Assembly: GCA_022393335.1 (NCBI GenBank)
Contig: JAJEKB010021387.1
Span: 354,767-418,766, forward strand
Length of the DNA stretch: 64,000 bases
Direction: 5' to 3'
From: Macrotrachela quadricornifera
Lineage: Eukaryota; Rotifera; Eurotatoria; Philodinida; Philodinidae
Position numbers and translations under genes: made by a program. The stretch's first letter is position 1, and the number at the start of each line of letters is the position of its first letter. This document shows, in pieces, positions 49,417 through 62,437 of this stretch. The notes beneath the pieces were generated by a model. That model made no database searches. It had not been told where the DNA came from and worked only from the letters and a program-made list of their open reading frames with translations.

Positions 49417-52400
49417 ATCTAAAATAAATTAGATTGTGGTACATTAACTTGTTTTATTTTGCGTCTTTATCTTTCTTTTAGAAGAAAAACTACAGTTAAA
49501 AGTGTATTTATCATGGTTATCAACGTATCTCATTTATAGTAAAGCAACTATCGATGATATTGTTGACAAAAAAAAACAGAGCACAGTAAGTAAAGAGGTA
49601 AACAAAAAAATTTAAAACAACCATGCCTTGCAGTATTGTTATTATTAGGTAAGATAGAAAATTTTGCTCGATTCTGTCATGTCAACATCAGAAGTCGGTC
49701 AAAATCTACGTTTTAGATATTGCCTTTGATTATGAGAATAGAGGATTACAAAGTAGAGGAAAACGAAGAGATAATCAAAAATAGTACTGTTAAAGAATTT
49801 TGCGTTTGATTCTATATTATTTCACTGCTTATATTGCTTATAATTAAGATAATGCTAATTTCATTGGAGATTTTAATTATTCAAATATTTGTTGTTTTAT
49901 ATGTTTCTGTGAAAATTTTGATCTCTGATATGTTAGAATAGGCATTAAATGTTGAAAGACAAAATGCCCAAAAAACAGCACGTAGACAAGCAGATTGTCA
50001 AAAAATAGAATGTTGAAACAAAAAATGACGAAAAGAAAATTTGAAAAAGGACTATCAAAAATATCGTCGAACAAAGAACGGAGGACGTTTTGGGTCGATT
50101 TTAGTCCCCATACCAAACATGGATATTTTTATATGAAACTTCCAGCAATTGTAGGATTCAGAGTCAGTAGGCACTTATAATATTCCAGTCGAGTTTTACG
50201 ATAACTTTGCAGTTATTCCTCTCCAGATCTACGTTTTTTATCACACACACACATGTCTGTCCTTGTAAATGTAGAATAGTCAATCTATGAAACGACTTTA
50301 TCAATTTATTTCCTTAATCATCATGACTGCAAAGGATACCGACAGTTTTATTCATCGAACACTTTTATTGAAGATCAGAGAGAATACGAAAAACCATTAT
50401 TTTTGTCATACAATTCCCAGAAATTCATCGATCAATTCACTATGATCGAGAAAAATCAAGTGTGAGTGAGATGATTATTTTTTGTCACGTTATTTTGATA
50501 GAGTAATGATCCTAAGTAAATAGTGCAACTGTCCGATGTGAGCAACCTATGAATATATAGACATATGTTAGTGATAAAAGATCAGTTCGCTGTGTATTAG
50601 AATGATCTTAAGCATTAGTCAACAAAGAGTAATTATTGCTGTTCTTTTTTTAAATTCTCAACTATGCAAGAGATATAGTTGCGGCTGCTGTTTCATTATC
50701 CATAAGAATTAAACAAACGATTTCTTACATTTACTGTACACTTATTTTCTTTCCTTATCAAACATTTAAAAGTAGAACTTTGACATATTACCTGCTTTAT
50801 TAATACTCTAATTGATCAATGAAATGTCATCACTAATTGTGCCCTTCGGAAGTGACAGCTTGAATTACAAAATGTCTTCTATACAGCACATACAGTAGCT
50901 TTTTGTAGGCTTTTCTGCAGATATTTGTTTCGCTACTTTTGAAGTTCTTGATATTTGGCGTTGATGCTAACATCATGGCTCACGTTCTTTATCGTACAGT
51001 ACAGAACTAAGATTCATAAGTTTCATTATTATTCACTATAAGGTATTTTCAGCGATATTCTGGATGATATGTGATATATTTTTGAAGCTCTTTCGAAGTG
51101 GGATTGATGCTAAAAAAATGGCGCCGATTCTGAATCGTATAGGAGAGAACGAGTGTTTACAATGTGCAGGAATAGACTAAGGATAACACTAGAATCAAGA
51201 TATACTAGACTTTTCGTTATTAATTTTTGATTTTAACCTTAATCTGTTTATACAGTTTTGCGCAGAATTTGATTCTCTATCGAATGGTATATAAATCAAC
51301 TAGGAAATTACATAAAAATCTTTCCGAAACTCAATAACTCTTCGTATTTACTGTTATTAGCATAAGTCATTTGGAAGTCCGTTCAGCTGACTACCAAAAT
51401 AAGGCAAAATATTGATGAATCATGCTGAAATTTTTAGAATTTATCTATTCTTGTAAATGAATTCCTATTTCATTTCATCAGAATTAATGAATTATTGTCA
51501 TATCTGTTTCAGAAAACCAAAATCAAAATTAATACGGTTCTAAATGATAAGCATAGCAAGCGAATCTCTTATGCGTACGAGGAATCTATAAAGTAGACAA
51601 GTCCAAATGTACAGTTGATGAGCTTTTAACACGAATATTTTATCATGGCGTTAGAATGCTATGATTCTAGAGAGAAAACTGAGTAAGAAAATCTCTTTTA
51701 CTCTAAATCGTAATGAATCAGCTTTGTGTTAGATATGACTAGAACTTAAAAATTACTTACACTTAACGTTTCAGACATGCTTCAATCGCAAATGTTTTTA
51801 TCAATTAGCTCTTCTTCTATGTTAAACTTCAAAATCATAATATTAATCGGTTATATTATAATTTACCTATAATCACTTTCTCTACTTTAATTGTTTATTA
51901 GGCAGATGTTTTCTGTGGGTCATACTAGTTAAGCAAATAAAGGAGAAAAAGATTGAAAGCGTTTCTCTAATGGACTGATTTATTAAATCTTGTGAATCGT
52001 TTGAAAAAGTAATTAACATATTTCAAAATAAAGTCAAAATCATATTATAGGTATGATCCAAAACTTCATGACAGTAGATAAACCTTGTGGTCACAACAGT
52101 TTGGTAGGCCAGAACATGAAGCTATTGAAGTAATTGAACGCGATTGTCCATGTAAGTCAATTTTTGAGTGCATAAAAATCATTGCACATAAATCATAATT
52201 GATGATGTTCAACAATACCATCCAATTTTGTTCATGTTCGAACATGTGATAGTGGCCATAGTTTGATGACTTTTGATGCAAATCCCCTTGAAAAATATTA
52301 AAGCTTCGATTATTTTTTGAACTTTTACGACGAACACTCAACACACATAGATATCGGAAAGTGCTATTAATGACATAAGTTTCAGCTCAAAATATTAATA

Positions 52401-55400
52401 CATCAATTTTTTCCAAGTACTCTCTGTTGAAGCTGAAATTCTTATTTAAATCATTTTTCTCGTATATCTGATGACAAAGACTAAATTGTGATCTCAAAAT
52501 TAGTCTATAAACAGAATTCGATGGCATCTATTAATGAAAGAATTGCAGTTTCTTCTAGCAAAGAACTGGCTTAAGACAATGCAATAGCAGTCGCCTTCGG
52601 AAACCTTAACGTCGTCGTTGACAGAAAATGGATAATCCTTCATGTAGAATTCTAGTCTGAGATCTAGAGTCGCCTATATCGAAACTGAAGAATTCATTAT
52701 TACAACTATAATCCTTAATGATATGTATTGATAATCGAATCTATGAGGCGAAGAATCTTCAATGTCATTTTACTAGTTCTTTCCGTGTGATATAACATAC
52801 CATCATACATTCCCAATCATGCGTATTTCTCCTTCCCTGCCACTGCATGGTTCTCTGATCAAGTCTTGAAAGTATGACTCAATTGTCAAAAGTCCTCAAT
52901 TTTTGTTTTAGATTTCAAGAACCGAATCTGACTAATTTAAAAGAGCATCATGGAAGCCATACCTTTAGATAACTAGCATATTATAAAGTTTTCAATACTG
53001 AATTAGGATTGAATAGTCTCACGCACTGCCTCAATAATAAAATCAGCAGACGAATGGAGAATCAATGATTTTACTAATGGATTACACTAGGTCGTATTTT
53101 TCTGGATGTTCGAAGTTGCTTTTCGGAATAGGCTAACACCACTGCTTAAAATCCTAAACCAAAATAAAGGACCTCTGACAACCCATTCACTTCCATACTT
53201 GCTCGAACAATCATACATGTAGTGTCAAAAGTAGGAAAAATCCATTTATTTTGCTTGAAAAGCCGAAAACTATCAATGCTCAAGTGACTGCACATCACGC
53301 AGAAGAACTGAGTAAAGTAACTCTGAGAGTTTGGTATCTGAAAGATCAGGTTATCAGCGAGTATTATTAACGAATATTGTTGCAATAATATGAATTTTTC
53401 GGTTTTGGACATGATAGCTATTATGTTTTCCAGGTAGATTTACACTTATAGAAAGCTCTGCGGAGAGTCTGAGAGTAGAATTCTGGATGAAGAATTATCA
53501 ATCGTTACTAATAAATTTATTAGAGCATCCGAAGGTAATTGTTTCATTAGATCCTTTCTGGAGATATTACACTAATTTTTACATGATATTGTAGAGCTCT
53601 GTTTATAGAATAATTTTTAGATCGTAGTATAGTTCTTGTCACTAGATATAGGGGAAAAACGAATAATATAGGAATTTTAACATTGAAAAGTGATGCCTGC
53701 AGGAAATCGAAGTATCAATATTTTGAGCTGAAACTTATATTACTAAGGGGCTGTCGAGTATCTGTAAGTGAACAAGATTGCAGCTCAGCTGTTTAAGAGG
53801 ATGCTCATTATTGATATTCTTCTTCAAAGTTGAATAAAAATTGGAAGCTCCAATATTTTTCAAAACGTTATACGATATAAATCATCAAACTATTGCTATT
53901 ATCAACTACATGAAACTGAACAAGATCGCGCGATAACGTTGAGCACAGTCATTCGTAAGTTATGTACAATGGCACCTAAGCCATCGCTAATTGCTTTACG
54001 TAAAATACGAAAGGAAATTTTACTAGAATATTCTCGTCAATAGTTCATTCTTATTATTATTGCAGTTTTTCTTCTACACAGCTTTAGATCTCGAAGTTTT
54101 CAAAATTAAACAAAATGATATGTGCATCTCTGATGTACGCCGTGATCATGTACGTGTTAAAGTCGACGAGAATGACATTGTTTGCCAAGTTCCACATATT
54201 GGTTGAATATCAGCAGTATTTGCAACAAGTAGTGAACTAACGATATTTTCCTTACTTTTCACCTTGATAATAAATAGCTTTAACAAAGGCACTTAAATGA
54301 TTATTTTATGTGTACTGTGAGTGGTGATTTTCAATAGTATACTAACAAATAAAGCGCATTATGGAAATAGAATAAGTTTTGTAAGGAGTGTTGATGTGAT
54401 TATATACTTTGAAGATAAACTTAGCTATCACAATACATATCTCGATGTAGCAACAGATGACCTTGGATAGATCTCTAGAAATTATGGACAGTCGCAGACA
54501 TCAAATTCAAACTGTACTTTTAAAAAATATAATATCCAAAGTGTGCATATATGTAATAAACTAAAATCCAAAAGTCAAAGATTAAAGGTTCACTATTAAT
54601 GTTTAAAGCAAAGAAAAAATTTTAATCTTCAAAATTCTAAGCTGAATATTGGACTTTTCCATTCATCGCATTTCCATATATGTGCACACTATGAATATAT
54701 CAATTTGAACGTAAATATCGACCAGAAAATATTATTTGTTGTTAAATTGGATGAAAAACTATGAAGGAATGAATGTATGAATTGTACGCGCAGCAATAGG
54801 TTTGTTCAACGATCTTCGAAACTATAGAATAATCGCAAAACACTTAATTTGTATGACTGAAAATTCTGACTACGTTCATTCTGTGTTAGTGTTAATATAT
54901 GATGTTCATTGACGCTAACTATACGTTATATTATTATTAATTATATCTGTTTCTTCCTAATGTCGGCTCTTTGACCTTGTATCATAATAACTAATTTTGA
55001 TTCATTTTTATTGCTGTTCTTCTTTTTGTTATATCTTTATTATTTATTTTTCATTGCTTTTTTTATTTGTCATGAAATAAAATCTCTTCGATTTGCTCAC
55101 ATTCGATGGACTGCTTATAGTGAGGCTTCATTCTGTTACGTAGACTGAATCCCTTATTTTGCCACCAATTCAACTTCTATCAGAAAATCCAAATCTTTAG
55201 ACAGTTCGTTGAGAAAAATAAACTCACAAGTTTTCAGAAACCCATCAGAAATTGGAATTTTGAACTCGAAAACCTTTGATTAAATTATATAACAAAATCG
55301 TTATTTCTAAATGATAACTTTTCTTAATAGAAATATAAAAACTTGCACGTTATCCATAATTGTATCTCTCTAGAAGATGAGCCATATTTAATATATACAA

Positions 55401-56821
55401 ATTAACACTGCAAAAACAATAGAATTTTTATTAAATTTGCTCAACACCACTCGAGGTCTGACAGTTAAGCTATCTTTCATGGATGCTGATATATAGGATC
55501 TAAAGTTTGTTACTCTGTTCAGAGCTGCCAGAGTTATTCCAGTGATCAAATGTTTTGCCTGTGAGTTACCCAAGAGTCTTTGAGTCTGCCACAGCCCAAA
55601 ATTGTTAATTTAGACGTGATTGTCATAGACGAACGATTTACTCGAAGAAGCTAAGGTTTTTACTAACATGAGATATTATAAGAATCTTCCTTTGCAGATA
55701 TTCCAAAGCTTTATCATGTGCTTCTTATCACTCTTTGGATAGGACATTTGCAGAAGGCCAAATATACATTCATTTCACTTGATATTTGTTTCGGTAAAAG
55801 GATCACCCATCAACTATGGATATTTATACAAAGTTTTGACTGAGTCCATTATGCTGTTCTGGGGATATAGTCTTGACAATGGACAAGTTTTTCATGATCT
55901 TGGTTTTTATGACTTTTAAAAAAAATTCTATATAAAAAGTTACTCGTTCAACAGTTTTTATGTGATTTGCGCCGAGCATTATCAAACAGTGATCTCTACT
56001 ACATATATGAAAATGAACAAGACTGAAAATGGTCGATTAATAATCTCTTAGTATATTGACTCATAAGTTGAAGCAAATTTAATATTTTGATAACAGCATT
56101 GATCTATGAAGGAATTTGAACGTGATAAAATATTAAAATAAAGAACAACTGTAAGAAGAATGTTATTCATAATAATGAATAACTGATGAGACACAATAGA
56201 ATAAAAATAAAGAGTCTAAAATATAAATAAGACAATGTGTTATGAACAAAAAACGAGTAACGAGTAATAGGTTAGTCAAAACCAAAAATAGTTTACTTTC
56301 ACGGAAAACTAAGTTGCGATGTCTGCTACGTATAATTCATCGCGATCAAAAAAGAATTAGAAATATGTTACTAATTAGTATTTAATCTTTGATCAGAATA
56401 TAGTAATTTTAGAATCTAATGAGAAAAAACTTTTTATTTAATGGAGACAGTATCATAAAATCGATCATAATCGAAACATTTTTTGACTGAAAATATACAT
56501 CTTATTAATCTAGTAAAAATGTGAATAAAATAATAAATGCGATTATTCATAATATTCACCCTTTGAGTTACCGTTGTATTCCATACCTTTAATTTGCGTC
56601 TTTTTAAAATAACATGTGATTGCTTCTCTCAAAATTTATTTCACATTGTTATTGTAGCACCTTTATAGTTACATAAAAAGATAAGAAATTACACCATCAT
56701 AAGAAATTCAATGAGACATCATACACAACAGAATATTTAAAAGATACTACAGAATTTGAAAGCGCACACATTCTACTGAAACATTTACATTTCACACGTT
56801 ACAACATCAACCTCTACATTG
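49417..56821. other. 7.4-kb stretch with no supported gene
   Basis: Only short frames without splice or domain support. The promoter of the minus-strand secreted orphan lies at its left edge. The most coding-like part is 53907-54208 (listed separately). I found no tandem or inverted repeats as strong as those elsewhere in the window. Confidence 0.4.
53907..54208 (+). pseudogene. Possible coding relic of unknown family
   Basis: Two short frames with more balanced composition than the surroundings. 53907-54041 reads HETEQDRAITLSTVIRKL, then MAPKPSLIALRKIRKEIL to a stop. 54086-54208 reads LDLEVFKIKQNDMCISDV and ends QVPHIG stop. They may be neighbouring pieces of one decayed gene or transposon. 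I do not recognise the family. Confidence 0.25.
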
Positions 56822-56962
56822 ATGAATCTTAATCTGCATACGTTATCGGTCGAATTGGTTTACCGGATTCTCGATAATCTCGAATCAAAACAAATTTTCT
56901 TGTCATGCCAAAATGTTTGTAAAAGGCTAAATGCTATTGTACAGACGTACCATCGATATCAG
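56822..56962 (+). CDS. F-box protein, 5' exon only (truncated or very incomplete gene)
   Basis: ATG 56822 opens MNLNLHTLSVELVYRIL, then DNLESKQIFLSCQNVCKRLNAIV and TYHRYQ, ending at a consensus donor (CAG|GTAATT). LxxLxxELVxxILxxL...C..VCKRL is the F-box signature, which docks to Skp1 in SCF ubiquitin ligases. The length (47 codons, phase 0) equals a complete F-box exon. No substrate-binding exon can be recognised downstream. Within 180 bp the sequence turns into a G-rich dispersed repeat (57141) and then nested inverted repeats. The gene is either truncated by those insertions or has a large first intron filled with them. Confidence 0.6.
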
Positions 56963-57140
56963 GTAATTGTGGGTTTTAGTATAAAGTCATACTTTTATCA
57001 CGTTCTAAATACATCATTATTTTCTTGAAAATATATTATTTGATTAGTTTTCTTGTTCATAGTTTAAAAGGAAATTATTTCATACAATGTTGTTCTAGTT
57101 TGGTGCATTGTATAAATAAAAGCAATTCAGAGAATTACTT

Positions 57141-57370
57141 AGGTGAGGGTGAGGGTGAGCTCGGGGTGAAGAGGCCAGATGGGTGGAACTTGGTGAGACT
57201 TGGCAGAAATATGCTAGAATAAGAAAGATCACGTAGGACTAGGTAGCAGCAGGTGAATCGGGTCGGTGGGAACAAGTTGGTGTGATTTTTGATTTTAAAA
57301 TTTAGTTTGGAATGTAAAAGACCGTAGACTCAGAAATACCGAGAAACAGTCGACAACGAGTGATGGATCC
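57141..57370 (+). repeat. G-rich dispersed module related to the core of the 17.2-18.2 kb element
   Basis: It begins with GGTGAGGGTGAGGGTGAGC, continues with G-rich non-repeated DNA, and ends near AAAAGACCGTAGACTC. The foldback core has the same order: GAGGGTGAGGGTGAGCG at 17623, then AAAAGACCATAGACTCC at 17837. The shared order of two markers suggests a common ancestor. Confidence 0.55.
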
Positions 57371-58076
57371 TTTTTTTCTACTTCCACCTAATTACAACAA
57401 ACTTGAAATACTTTTTGGAATATATATAGGTCAGTTTTCTACTAGAAAACTATATTTTACATCACTTACCATTATGAAAATCTTTAATGAAAATTGATGA
57501 GCATTCACCAGAGTTTGAATTTCCTTGTTATGGCTGCAAGTAAACTAAATTCTAACGGCGATTTTTTCACTGCTCTAGCATGGAGACAACTTACAAGGGA
57601 AGGCCACCAAGTGTTCATTCGTTTTTGAGTTGAGACTTATTTAATTGGGAGTAATCGAGCATGCTGATTTCGAATTTCATAATGTTTTGAGCTAATTTTG
57701 ACTTTAAAGCCCCGCTTATTGAAGACTTTGATTTTCAAGCCAAAAATTTATTCGCGCTAAAAAATTGTTTTGATCATTTCAGCTAATAAAGTGCGTGACA
57801 AAACCTACAGAAAATCATTTTTCAAGGTTTTATGAGAGATTCTGAGCGACTTTTCTACTTTGAAAGCTTGAAAAACGAGAGGAAAAACCGGCTTTTTACT
57901 AGAAGTGCCATTTTCCGATTCCATTCCCAAAAACCGAGAACTCATAAGGATTCTTGCTTTCTGAGAACCGGGAATCTTTTTCAATACAGGTTTCTCGACA
58001 ATCAGGAATCCTTTTGAATGTAGGATTCATAGTCCTGGGAACCAAGACTTAGTTATGCACTAGTATCTCTCCAGGT

Positions 58077-58842
58077 CAGCAATACCCACCATCCAGAAAA
58101 TGGAAATTCAAGTAGAATTCTATAGAATTCCGCTTGCCGTAAATTCCTTAAATTTCATGTTACATAGCGAGGAAAGATAAAGGTGTGGGCGATGGTCATC
58201 ACTTAGTTGAATTCCTTGAGTTCCTCGTGGAATTCTATAGAATTTTCAATTTCTGGATCGTGAGTATATCTCAAGAATCAATACAAAACGATTTTATTTA
58301 GTAGTAATGCAAAAGTAAACGCAAATTTTTTCAAAAATTAAAAATTTTAAAAACTCGCAAAATTTCTCGAAACACACATAATAGTGAGGGCCAGGTTTTT
58401 TTCAATAAATCTACGAAAACCCGTTCGTTCTTTGAAAACCCATACATCTTCTGAAAACGGAGATTCCGACGCATCTCTCAATGGAAAAAAACTAAACTGC
58501 GATTTTTTTTGAAAAATTGGATTTGCTAAGGAAGGAAGCACCCTTAATCCGTGAGATTACTCTGTTGGGGACCTTGAGACACTCCCAAAATATAGCACCA
58601 AAGGATCCAAAAGTACCATTACGGTATAGGACTAGCCCACCTGAAGGAGATATACTCACAATCCAGAAATTGAAAATTCTATAGAATTCCACGAGGAACT
58701 CAAGGAATTCAACTAAGTGATGACCATCGCCCACACCATCATCTTTCCTCGCTATGCAACATGGAATTTAAGGAATTTACGGCAAGCGGAATTCTATAGA
58801 ATTCTACTTGAATTTCCATTTTCTGGATGGTGGATATTGCTG
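58077..58842. repeat. Two MITE-like copies in inverted orientation, 196-bp arms
   Basis: 58077-58272 and 58647-58842 are equal-length reverse complements with only a few differences. Each arm has its own ends, CCCACCATCCAG and CTCACGATCCAG, next to TA dinucleotides, plus GAATTCTATAGAATTC palindromes inside. The single unit looks like a Tc1/mariner-type MITE (TA target). The pair plus flanks was duplicated in inverted orientation. The 374-bp spacer contains no gene. Confidence 0.75.
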
Positions 58843-59641
58843 TGAGTAGTAAACTTGAAATAATTCTCGCTCGATTTAAGATATCTCTAATATTTTTTTT
58901 TCTTTGAAGGTCCAAATAAGGATAAAATTCTGTCCTAACAGATTCTCTTTAATTCACTTCTCGTTTGAGAAAAGTGAAGTTCACTGCCACGAAATCAGCC
59001 TTTTTCGTGCTGATTTACACGTCATGTCTACGAAAATGCTTATAAAAAATCAATGAAGAGCAGTTTCAAAATTCCGCTCGGACAAAACTTGAGCACAGAC
59101 ACTAGATTTAATTTAAAACCAACCTAAGCTCTCTGTCTTTAACAGTAATCAAGTTACTAAAGGACCTTCTGGAAGGTAGTAACCAATTAAAAATTGTGTT
59201 TGATATGATGTATCGGGCTGAAATTGTTACCAGAAATGCTTCTCATCAGGTCCACTCATTCTTATAACTTTCAGCTCTAACGGACTGTTTTAAGTGGAAA
59301 ATCGATTGTGAGGGAGGTTCTTTCAGGCTCTGACTACAGCCAAGTAAACAGCCCTTGATGACCTATAGATACCTCGTGCAATATAGGACTTGAGCACCTG
59401 AGGCTATTCCAAACATATAGAATTTGAAGACCTGAAGATATTCCATAATATAGAACTTAAGGATGTAAGGATATCTCTAAAATATACGATTTGAAGACCT
59501 AAAGGTACATCCATAGTATAAGGCTTGAGAATCTCAAATTATCTTCATAGTATGAAAGTTGAGGGTATAATAATACCTTGCTCTTAACATAAGACTTGAT
59601 AATCGAATTCTCAAGTTCTCAGAAACCAATAACCGATTGAG

Positions 59642-61103
59642 TAGTGGCGTAAGCAACGTGGAGCTAGGTGGAGCGGTGCCTCATCACTGAACATTTGCAA
59701 AAAAGCATTTTTTAATAATGATAGAATCAACAAAACATAATTCAGTCACAGTCTTTCGTCTTTCTTGCTCAGTCCATACTAAATTGATTAGGCATTTGAA
59801 TATATTAATGTCGGATACTAGAGTATGTCTTGAAAGTCCATTCCTAGAAGTTTTTGACGATATTTTCACTATTATTAACTTTATCCACTTATTTTTTTCT
59901 AAACGATAGGTAGATATACCGAGTTTTTTTTAATACGAACAAGTTTCATAAGTGCTATTCTAAGATACCATGTTTCAACGATATAGAAAAAATTCGACTT
60001 TTTTCAATTTGCAAAAAAATAACGACTATATTAGATTGAATGTCAGCACTTTGTATTTGAATATTCATTCATTTTATACGTTGTATTAAAAAAAATGTGC
60101 TAAAAGATGGAACATGAAAAGCTCTACGATTTATATAAGATTGGTTATTTTATGATTGCGTTTTTCGCTTTCAAAATGGACAAAACTTTGAGCGTTCAGA
60201 TTCTGATCGTGCAAAAACAATGTTTTTTTAAAACAAAATGAATTTGTTTTTTGCTTAATTCGCCTTTTCACCAACCGATGTGCCTTAATACAGAAAACCA
60301 AGTATACCAAAAGATGTAGCGTCAGAAGCTCTACAATTAACAAAGAACAGCTTACTTTATATGCACATTTTATATTCAAAATTCTGTGCGACTGATCTTC
60401 GCTGTTAAGAAAATATCATTTTTCTTTCTACAATAACGAAATTTCTTTTTTCTTTTTCATATATAAAACAAACTGTCTTTTGTAAATTAGAGTTTTTCAT
60501 GCTTCATCTTTTAGTATATTTTGTTTTTTTAATACAACGTGTTAAATCAATCAAAATTCAAATACAAAGTGTTGACATTCAACCTAATATAACCATTACT
60601 TTTTTGCAAATAGAAAAGAAGTCGAATTTTTTCTATATCGTTGAAACATGATATCTTAGAATAGCACTTATGAAACTTGTTTGTATTTAAAAAATTCGGT
60701 GTATCTACCTATCATTTAAAAATAATAAGTGGATAAAGTTAAATATAATAGTGAAAATATCGTCAAAAACTTCTAGGAACGGACTTTCAGGACACACTGT
60801 AGATTAAACGATTTATGCGTCTTAGCTGTAGAATGCAGTTTTAATATTAATTTCGAAAGTTTATGGTTGATTTCGCTATTTTACGTAAGAATAATAGAAT
60901 TTTATTAAAGTAAATCCTGTGATTTTTGAAAAAAATGCTTCTTTTCTAAATAGATCAAACATACTTAAAACCAATTTTTTGTGATAAATTAATTGTCAGA
61001 TCTTTACTCTATGAGAGACAAACACTAGATACCATAGATAAGCGTTACAAAATTGTTGAGGCATTGCCCCATCACCCGGCCTTTTCTGGCTGCATCGCTA
61101 CTA
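59642..61103. mobile_element. Non-autonomous inverted-terminus element, 1.46 kb
   Basis: The left end TAGTGGCGTAAGCA..GGTGCCTCA pairs with the right end, reverse-complemented TAGTAGCGATGCA..AATGCCTCA. The TAGTGGCG-type terminus resembles many hAT-like and related MITEs. Most of the interior is itself an inverted repeat (left about 59823-60130, right about 60483-60798), including 'gtttcaacgatatag' and 'gataggtagatata'. There is no transposase. The target duplication is unclear. Confidence 0.5.
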
Positions 61104-62019
61104 TCGAGGTCCCCAGTTCTCAGAAACCGTAATCAGGTAGGATTCTTGGGTTTCTAGGTATCGAGAACCTTTCGGAATTGTTGGTTCCAGAGAACCCGGA
61201 ACGCACATCAAATTTTTGAGAAAAGACAATAAGAGTGTATATGGTCATTTCGCTGCCGTCTAAAATACATAAAAAAGCATTTTGAAATGGGTTCGTGCTC
61301 CTTGGGAACAGAACCCTCGGGAAACGGAAACCCCGACACCCCTACTTTTTACTAGACTGTGTAAAAAAGCCAGTTTTTTTCTCTCTTTTATAAAGTTTTC
61401 GACGTAGAAAACTCGTTCAGAATCTCATGAAAACGTAAAAAGTGGTCTTCTGTAGGTTTCGCGACGTACTTTATTCATTGGGCAGACCGAAAAAATAAAT
61501 TAACGTAAATGGTTTTTGGCGTGAAATCAAGATCGTGAAAAAGCGGGGTTTTAAAGTCAAAACTAGCTCAAACCAATTTGAAATTCAGAAACAGCATTCT
61601 CGATTACTCCCGGTCAAATGAGTCTCAACTGAAAAGAAAGAATGAACACTTGGTGGTCTTCTCTCATTAGTATGCTTTATGATCATTCCAAAGTCAGCAA
61701 GTAATCTTTCTTTCATGGCTTAGACAATACTGGATGTTGTCCATACGATACCGATAAAAATTGTAGCTGAAAACATATTCTCTCATAGAAGCAATGTAGA
61801 AACATACATTGATTGACATCAATAATCTTTAATCCAGGCCTTTTTAATAAAACTAAAACTCCTTTAAACTAGAACATCTTTACGAAAACAACATTGAGGA
61901 TCAGGTAGTTACTCTAACTTCTCACATAGATATTAACACTAACTTCTCTCACTTACTAATTTATTAATCTCAAAAGAATTAGCCATGAAATAATTACACT
62001 TCAGCTGAAGTCTACCGAA

Positions 62020-62207
62020 GAGACATGTGACAGTTCCCGATCAGAGAACTGAACTGGTTCAAATAACCAGTTCTTTTTTTAAAGAACTGGGACGATTTTA
62101 TATGAAAAAAGCCATTATTGAACCAGCTCTTTTTCAAGGAACTGACCTATACGTCCAGTTCTCAAAAAAAGAACCAGTTCTAGAACTAGTGAACTGTCAC
62201 ACATCTA
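62020..62207. mobile_element. hAT-type MITE, 188 bp, with near-exact 8-bp target duplication
   Basis: Ends GAGACATGTGACAGTTC and, reverse-complemented, TAGATGTGTGACAGTTC. Flanks are CTACCGAA (62012-62019) and CTATCGAA (62208-62215), 7 of 8 identical. The interior is packed with the self-complementary word GAACCAGTTC and its halves. The TIR start (AGACATGTG) matches that of the element at 11815. The 128-codon frame crossing it is not a gene. Confidence 0.82.
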
Positions 62208-62284
62208 CTATCGAATCCATCGGTTGTTCCTGTTTTTGTGGAACTCACATATTCTTTCGAAGAAAAATTGTGATTGTAAGTTTT

Positions 62285-62437
62285 AAGTCGAGGTTTTTAG
62301 GGCTGCCGCCCTTACAGGCACCTCCCTTACAGACATCCTCCTCTTATGGACATATCTCTATTAGAGGCCCTAGCAATCAAAGTCAAAGAGCATGGCGTGT
62401 GCTTTGTCATTGATGGAGGGGGGGGGGGGGGGGGGGG
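62285..62437 (+). repeat. Short C-rich direct repeats followed by a 20-G run
   Basis: 'cccttacaggcacct cccttacagacatcc' is a short tandem duplication at about 62309-62338. Bases 62418-62437 are 20 consecutive G, a homopolymer prone to slippage and sequencing error. Confidence 0.7.

Larger units (their letters stand above)
57590..61680. mobile_element. About 4-kb element or duplication bounded by 300-bp inverted repeats, with nested insertions
   Basis: The left arm at about 57590-57900 and the right arm at about 61365-61680 are reverse complements (for example 'gaccaccaagtgttcattc', 'gggagtaatcgag', 'ttttgactttaaa'). Between them lie a 196-bp-arm inverted pair (58077-58842) and another inverted-terminus element (59642-61103). 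No transposase frame is visible. Target duplication was not identified. Confidence 0.6.
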
